Positions 60,138 to 64,000 of a stretch of DNA of 64,000 bases are shown here, piece by piece; positions within the stretch are counted from its first letter, which is position 1, and each line of letters starts with the position of its first letter. The stretch is from Colwellia sp. TT2012 (GTDB lineage Bacteria; Pseudomonadota; Gammaproteobacteria; Enterobacterales; Alteromonadaceae), in the NCBI RefSeq assembly GCF_001440345.1, contig NZ_LJYX01000009.1, positions 140,492 through 204,491 on the forward strand, read 5' to 3'. A program made the translations under genes and the position numbers. Below the pieces are notes generated by a model that saw only the letters and a program-made list of their open reading frames with translations, made no database searches and had not been told where the DNA came from.

Positions 60138-60476
60138 TTAAATACAACGAGCAGGTTTAGGTAATCCTGCATATTTTGTTGCTTGTTTAGCGGGCCCCTC
60201 AGGAAACAACTTATACAAATAACGACTGCTGGCCTTCTCTGCACCAAACTCTGCTTTCATCGCTTTGGTGAGTGCTCGAATAGCAGGGGAGGTGTTATAG
60301 GTGAGATAAAACTCTCTGACAAAGTTAATCACTTCCCAATGGGCATCTGTTAGCTCAAAATCATCATGATTTGCCATTACCAAGGCTAATTCTCTTTGCC
60401 ACAACAGATGATCAAGTAAATAACCGTGTTTATCTGTGGGAATAATTTTGTCTTGAAAAATTAATACTATTGCCAT
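60138..60476 (-). CDS. tusE: Sulfurtransferase TusE (DsrC family)
   Basis: 112 residues. TusE passes persulfide sulfur from TusBCD to MnmA for 2-thiouridine in tRNA. LTDAHWEVINFVREFY, SPAIRALTKAM and the C-terminal Cys in LPKPARCI, the persulfide carrier, are diagnostic. It overlaps the tusB stop by 10 bp and is the last gene of a tusDCBE operon on the minus strand. Confidence 0.93.
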   Translation of the reverse strand: MAIVLIFQDKIIPTDKHGYLLDHLLWQRELALVMANHDDFELTDAHWEVINFVREFYLTYNTSPAIRALTKAMKAEFGAEKASSRYLYKLFPEGPAKQATKYAGLPKPARCI

Positions 60477-60769
60477 GTGATTACTTTATTATGGGTAAAG
60501 GTTAATTCAACAACATCGCTAATTTCAATAGTGTTGACCGCTGTTATGATTTCAATGGCTCTCGCCTGTGCATGACTGGCGATAATATTGATATTAACCG
60601 AACCACCTACTCGTTTTATTAAGCTATCCATCAACGAGTGTTTAAGGTTATAACAGCCATCATCCATCAATACTACGGAGTCTTGATGGTCTAGCACACT
60701 TAAACATTGTGCGAAGTCATTGCTAGTAAAAGCTGATTGTCGTATTAAATGTAAAGTACTCATGTTCAT
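60467..60769 (-). CDS. tusB: Sulfur relay protein TusB (DsrH family)
   Basis: 100 residues. TusB is part of the TusBCD hexamer. MNMSTLHLIRQSAF, an internal SVVLMDDGCYNL and the late helix-strand fit the DsrH family. Start follows GGAAATGAAC. Position between tusC and tusE and the matching size support the call more than any single motif. Confidence 0.87.
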   Translation of the reverse strand: MNMSTLHLIRQSAFTSNDFAQCLSVLDHQDSVVLMDDGCYNLKHSLMDSLIKRVGGSVNINIIASHAQARAIEIITAVNTIEISDVVELTFTHNKVITWQ

Positions 60770-60800
60770 TTCCTTAAATAAAAGGCCTTAAATATAAAGC

Positions 60801-61199
60801 CTAAAACCTTAGCACGTGTTGGTGGCGGTTAAGCGCTAAACCAAATTCGATACTCGATAATACTTGTACATTATCAATATGAAAATCTTCACCGAGTTGA
60901 CGATTAACTAATGACTGCTGGCAAACGTAAATATCCTCAATATCATAGAACTCAAAAGCCGAAAACGTTTTTAAATAATCTTTCATGCCAAGCAAGCTGC
61001 CGTCTTGCTTATCCATCAGTTGATAAACACCATCACCTTGAAAGAATAACGAAACCTTTTGTTCAAATGAAGCAAAAATTAACGCGACATCAAGGGCATC
61101 TTTACCATGGCTACTACTAAAAGGCGCTTTACTGTTAATGATTGCCAGAACACTTTCTTGTGGCGATGCTCCGGATGATTTTTGCTCTTTTTGGGTCAT
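60801..61199 (-). CDS. tusC: Sulfur relay protein TusC (DsrF family)
   Basis: 132 residues. TusC is a structural subunit of TusBCD. APFSSSHGKDALDVALIFAS and VSLFFQGDGVYQLM are typical DsrF motifs, with IYVCQQSLVNR later. The N-terminus carries about 15 extra polar residues. Its ATG shares one base with the tusD stop (TAATG), so the genes are translationally coupled. Confidence 0.9.
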   Translation of the reverse strand: MTQKEQKSSGASPQESVLAIINSKAPFSSSHGKDALDVALIFASFEQKVSLFFQGDGVYQLMDKQDGSLLGMKDYLKTFSAFEFYDIEDIYVCQQSLVNRQLGEDFHIDNVQVLSSIEFGLALNRHQHVLRF

Positions 61200-61567
61200 T
61201 AAAATTGTACCAAGCGCGATGCTTTTGTTGTTAACTCAACTAATTCACCTAAACCTGAGACGGTAAAGGCTTTATTTATTTTGTCATTATCTATGGCATC
61301 ACAAGCAATACCACGCTTTTCGGCCGCGGTAATGCAAATATGTAGTGGTAATTGATACTGTTTTTGCAGTCGTTGCCAGTGTTCAATAGCCTGGTATTCA
61401 TCACTAGCAATGCTAATATCTTCATTGGCATGCATTACGCCATCTTGGTAAAAGAACACGCCAATAACGTTGATGCCCGCGACTAATGCTGCCTCGACAT
61501 ACGTTAATGCGGTAATCGTTAGGTGGCTATAGGGGGGAGTAGTTATTACTACAGCAAGAGTTTTCAC
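61199..61567 (-). CDS. tusD: Sulfurtransferase TusD (DsrE family)
   Basis: 122 residues. TusD accepts persulfide from TusA. AVVITTPPYSHLTITALTYV, VIGVFFYQDGVMHANED and the sulfur-carrying Cys in LHICITAAEKRG are present. First gene of tusDCBE. Having tusE in the same operon as tusBCD and next to yccA differs from E. coli, where tusE is separate but adjacent to yccA. Confidence 0.92.
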   Translation of the reverse strand: MKTLAVVITTPPYSHLTITALTYVEAALVAGINVIGVFFYQDGVMHANEDISIASDEYQAIEHWQRLQKQYQLPLHICITAAEKRGIACDAIDNDKINKAFTVSGLGELVELTTKASRLVQF

Positions 61568-61593
61568 AACACATCCATCATAAAAAAATAAGT

Positions 61594-61625
61594 CAAAAAA
61601 AAGCCCCGCAATTGCGAGGCTTTTA
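61594..61625 (-). terminator. Rho-independent terminator of yccA
   Basis: On the minus strand GCCTCGCAATTGCGGGGC is a stem with a single mismatch, preceded by A-rich sequence and followed by eight T. It lies about 45 bp past the yccA stop and just upstream of tusD. Confidence 0.88.
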
Positions 61626-61670
61626 TTATAAATGATTATAAAGCTTTTTTAGCTAAATTTTTAGTGTTAA

Positions 61671-62339
61671 CTAATCATCGTTGCCTAATACGCCTAATAA
61701 CATAAGTAAGTGGACAAAAATGTTATAGATGCTTAAGTATAAAGAAATAGTGGCACGAATGTAGTTACGCTCACCACCATTAATAATACGGCTGGTATCC
61801 ATTAAGATTAAGCCCGACATAATCATAATGATTGCTGCACTAATCGCTAAAGAAAGCGCTGGAATTTGAAAGAAGAAATTAGCGACCATTGCCACTAATG
61901 CCACAATCATACCGACCATTAAGAAGCCGCCCATAAATGAGAAGTCTTTTTTACTGGTTAGTGCATAACCTGAAAGCGCAAAAAATATTAATGCTGTGCC
62001 GCCAAGAGCCTGCATAATTAGCGCGCCACCACCTGGCATTGCTGCGTAAGAACTTAACATTGGCCCTAAAGAGGCACCCATTAAACCGGTGAAAGCAAAA
62101 ATCCAATAAATGCCACTGGCAGAATCTGCTTTTTTATTGACCACAAACATTAAACCAAAAGCTACTAACATCATGATAAGGGCAGCACCGGATGGGAGGT
62201 TCATCGCCATTGAAATGCCAGCTGTTACGGCACTGAACGCTAGTGTCATTGATAACAACATATAAGTATTTTTCAATACTTTATTAATTTCTAGCGCCGT
62301 ACTTTGACTCGCTGTTTGAAAACTCATATTAGATTGCAT
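61671..62339 (-). CDS. yccA: Bax inhibitor-1 / YccA family membrane protein
   Basis: 222 residues with seven hydrophobic helices. The N-terminus EINKVLKNTYMLLSMTLAFS and C-terminus TISLYLSIYNIFVHLLMLLG match YccA, an inner-membrane modulator and substrate of the FtsH protease. Helix-forming stretches such as PMLSSYAAMPGGGALIMQAL fit the BI-1 family. It has its own terminator and a 5' region with AAGGAAG before the ATG. Confidence 0.93.
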   Translation of the reverse strand: MQSNMSFQTASQSTALEINKVLKNTYMLLSMTLAFSAVTAGISMAMNLPSGAALIMMLVAFGLMFVVNKKADSASGIYWIFAFTGLMGASLGPMLSSYAAMPGGGALIMQALGGTALIFFALSGYALTSKKDFSFMGGFLMVGMIVALVAMVANFFFQIPALSLAISAAIIMIMSGLILMDTSRIINGGERNYIRATISLYLSIYNIFVHLLMLLGVLGNDD

Positions 62340-62601
62340 AAAACTTCCTTAAGAATTTAATTCTATTTACTTGTTATAAGCTAAGATAAGGTCATTTTAG
62401 ATAAGTTCAAGTTTTTATTATTGATATAACTGTATAACCGACTTACGCTAACTTGCTGCCTTATGACATATTATGGCATGGTGATTTTTAAAATACTATG
62501 CTTTGCTTTGTTTAAACGTGGCAATATTTTGTTTTCTTTTGTAACAAAGGATAACTCTTTTACCTATGCATTGTTTAATGTGCTAAACAAAAGGGCGTTA
62601 G

Positions 62602-63219
62602 TTAACACTGTTGCCAGTCTAGTCCTAAAGTTTGATAACTGTCGATAATTTCTTGTTTTCTTTTACAGTCATTACTGTGATCGTTAATCAAACCTGAGGC
62701 TTGTAGATGAGCATATAGCGTGGTTGAACCGACAAATTTGAAGCCCCGTTTTTTTAAATCCTTACTTAAATTATCTGAAATAGGGGAGGTGGCCGGATAA
62801 TCACTCAATTGTTGTAAATCACTGACTTGTACCTTGTTACCGACAAATGCCCAAATGTAGTTAATAAAACTACCAAATTCCTTTTGTATGGCAATAAAAC
62901 ATTTAGCGTTATTAACGGTGGCGGCAATTTTACCCTTGTGGCGAATAATACTGGCATCGAGTACTAGACGTTTTTCATCCGCCAAAGTAAATAAAGCGAC
63001 TTTATTAACATCAAAGTTAGCAAAGGCTTTTCTGTAGCCATCACGTCGCTTTAATATGGTATACCAACTTAAACCCGCTTGGGCTGATTCAAGTACAAGG
63101 TATTCAAACATCTTATCATCATCAAGAACAGGAACCCCCCATTCTTCATCATGGTATTTAACATAGTCTACCTTCGTTGTGTCTAACCAAGGGCAACGGC
63201 AGGTATTTTCAGCTGTCAT
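62602..63219 (-). CDS. tag: DNA-3-methyladenine glycosylase I
   Basis: 205 residues. Tag removes 3-methyladenine from DNA. Zinc and active-site motifs are CRCPWLDTTKVDYVKYHDEE WGVPV near the N-terminus, FEYLVLESAQAGLSWYTILK and RRDGYRKAFANFD, then LKKRGFKFVGSTTLYAHLQA and GLINDHSNDC. Start ATG is preceded by GAAGGAATGCC. It is monocistronic as far as can be seen. Confidence 0.95.
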   Translation of the reverse strand: MTAENTCRCPWLDTTKVDYVKYHDEEWGVPVLDDDKMFEYLVLESAQAGLSWYTILKRRDGYRKAFANFDVNKVALFTLADEKRLVLDASIIRHKGKIAATVNNAKCFIAIQKEFGSFINYIWAFVGNKVQVSDLQQLSDYPATSPISDNLSKDLKKRGFKFVGSTTLYAHLQASGLINDHSNDCKRKQEIIDSYQTLGLDWQQC

Positions 63220-63404
63220 TGGGGCATTCCTTCTTTGATGTTAATTAAATTGCTGAAAAACAAAGCAAGCTGGTTGTTTTTTTAGCAAACAAACTTAAAA
63301 CAAGCATAAATACTAAAATAGTGCTTTACAAGCCATTGGAGAGACTTTAATATTCGCCTCGTTCTCAAGCAAGCATTGTTTTACCCGCTTATTTGTTAAC
63401 TTCA

Positions 63405-63495
63405 GGTGAGATGGCTGAGTGGTCGAAAGCACCGGTCTTGAAAACCGGCGAGGGTTTGTAGCCCTCCTAGAGTTCAAATCTCTATCTCACCGCCA
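63405..63495 (+). tRNA. tRNA-Ser (anticodon UGA)
   Basis: The acceptor stem GGTGAGA/TCTCACC, D-arm TGGCTGAGTGG, anticodon stem ACCGG-T-CTTGAAA-ACCGG with anticodon TGA, a long class II variable arm (GCGAGGGTTTGTAGCCCTCC region) and T-arm AGAGTTCAAATCTCT are all visible. CCA is encoded at 63493-63495. A terminator follows directly. Confidence 0.97.
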
Positions 63496-63502
63496 CATTT
63501 AG

Positions 63503-63537
63503 AAAAACCCGTTAATCGAAAGGTTAACGGGTTTTTT
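63503..63537 (+). terminator. Rho-independent terminator after tRNA-Ser
   Basis: AAAACCCGTTAA-TCGAAAGG-TTAACGGGTTTT forms a strong stem followed by a T-run, seven bases past the tRNA 3' end. Confidence 0.93.
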
Positions 63538-63569
63538 GCATTTAGTGTATTTGAAAGTAATCAAAGGGT

Positions 63570-64000
<431 letters not shown>

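Noticed and set aside
62463..62648. 61-codon frame between yccA and tag
   Set aside because: It overlaps the 3' end of tag on the other strand, has no ribosome binding site and is Phe/Lys rich as expected for AT-rich noncoding DNA.

Overview
The window looks like chromosome of a marine, probably cold-adapted gammaproteobacterium of the Alteromonadales, most like Colwellia or a close relative. This rests on the AT-rich base composition, the serC-aroA-cmk-rpsA-ihfB-lapA-lapB-pyrF order, the protein sequences, and the signalling-rich gene content. The genus is inferred from memory of such genomes, not from a search.

Layout. 1-6.7 kb: a partial PP2C phosphatase/kinase, a nitrate-type MFS transporter, a membrane-bound 7TM-LytTR regulator and two lipoproteins, one an S41 protease. 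6.9-16.8 kb: an MHYT hybrid histidine kinase, the SbcCD nuclease, a DMT permease and SlyD. 16.9-18.3 kb: a gene-free stretch of mobile-element debris. It holds an IS3-type transposase remnant split by a 267-bp element that has 13-bp terminal inverted repeats and an 8-bp target duplication, plus a second 264-bp inverted-repeat element.

18.3-37.4 kb is the centre of interest: a co-directional run of 15 genes. It starts as a complete chemosensory operon (STAS, CheY, CheA, two CheW, receptor, CheR, CheD, CheB, second receptor) in the order of the Pseudomonas Che2 / Vibrio cholerae cluster III type. It continues into a CrsA/CrsR-like partner switch (STAS plus receiver-PP2C-HATPase), a receiver protein with an unknown output domain, a PAS hybrid kinase and a receiver-GGDEF-Hpt diguanylate cyclase. 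The receptor is a soluble 1344-residue protein: an N-terminal F-type globin, six PAS repeats that each keep an Aer2-like His/Trp pair, HAMP-like and MCP signalling domains, and a C-terminal CheR-docking pentapeptide. I infer a cytoplasmic gas or redox sensing array that controls general stress sigma-factor activity and c-di-GMP, perhaps besides or instead of swimming.

37.4-64 kb is mainly housekeeping. It has nrdAB-yfaE with tandem NrdR-like boxes and a perfect DnaA box, ubiG, gyrA (natural Thr83), serC behind a 4 x 12-bp palindromic repeat, an aroA of class II type, cmk, rpsA, ihfB, lapAB, pyrF, two different GAPDH genes around gnd and msrB, a tusDCBE operon next to yccA, tag, a tRNA-Ser(UGA), and an IS3-family transposase that runs off the right edge.
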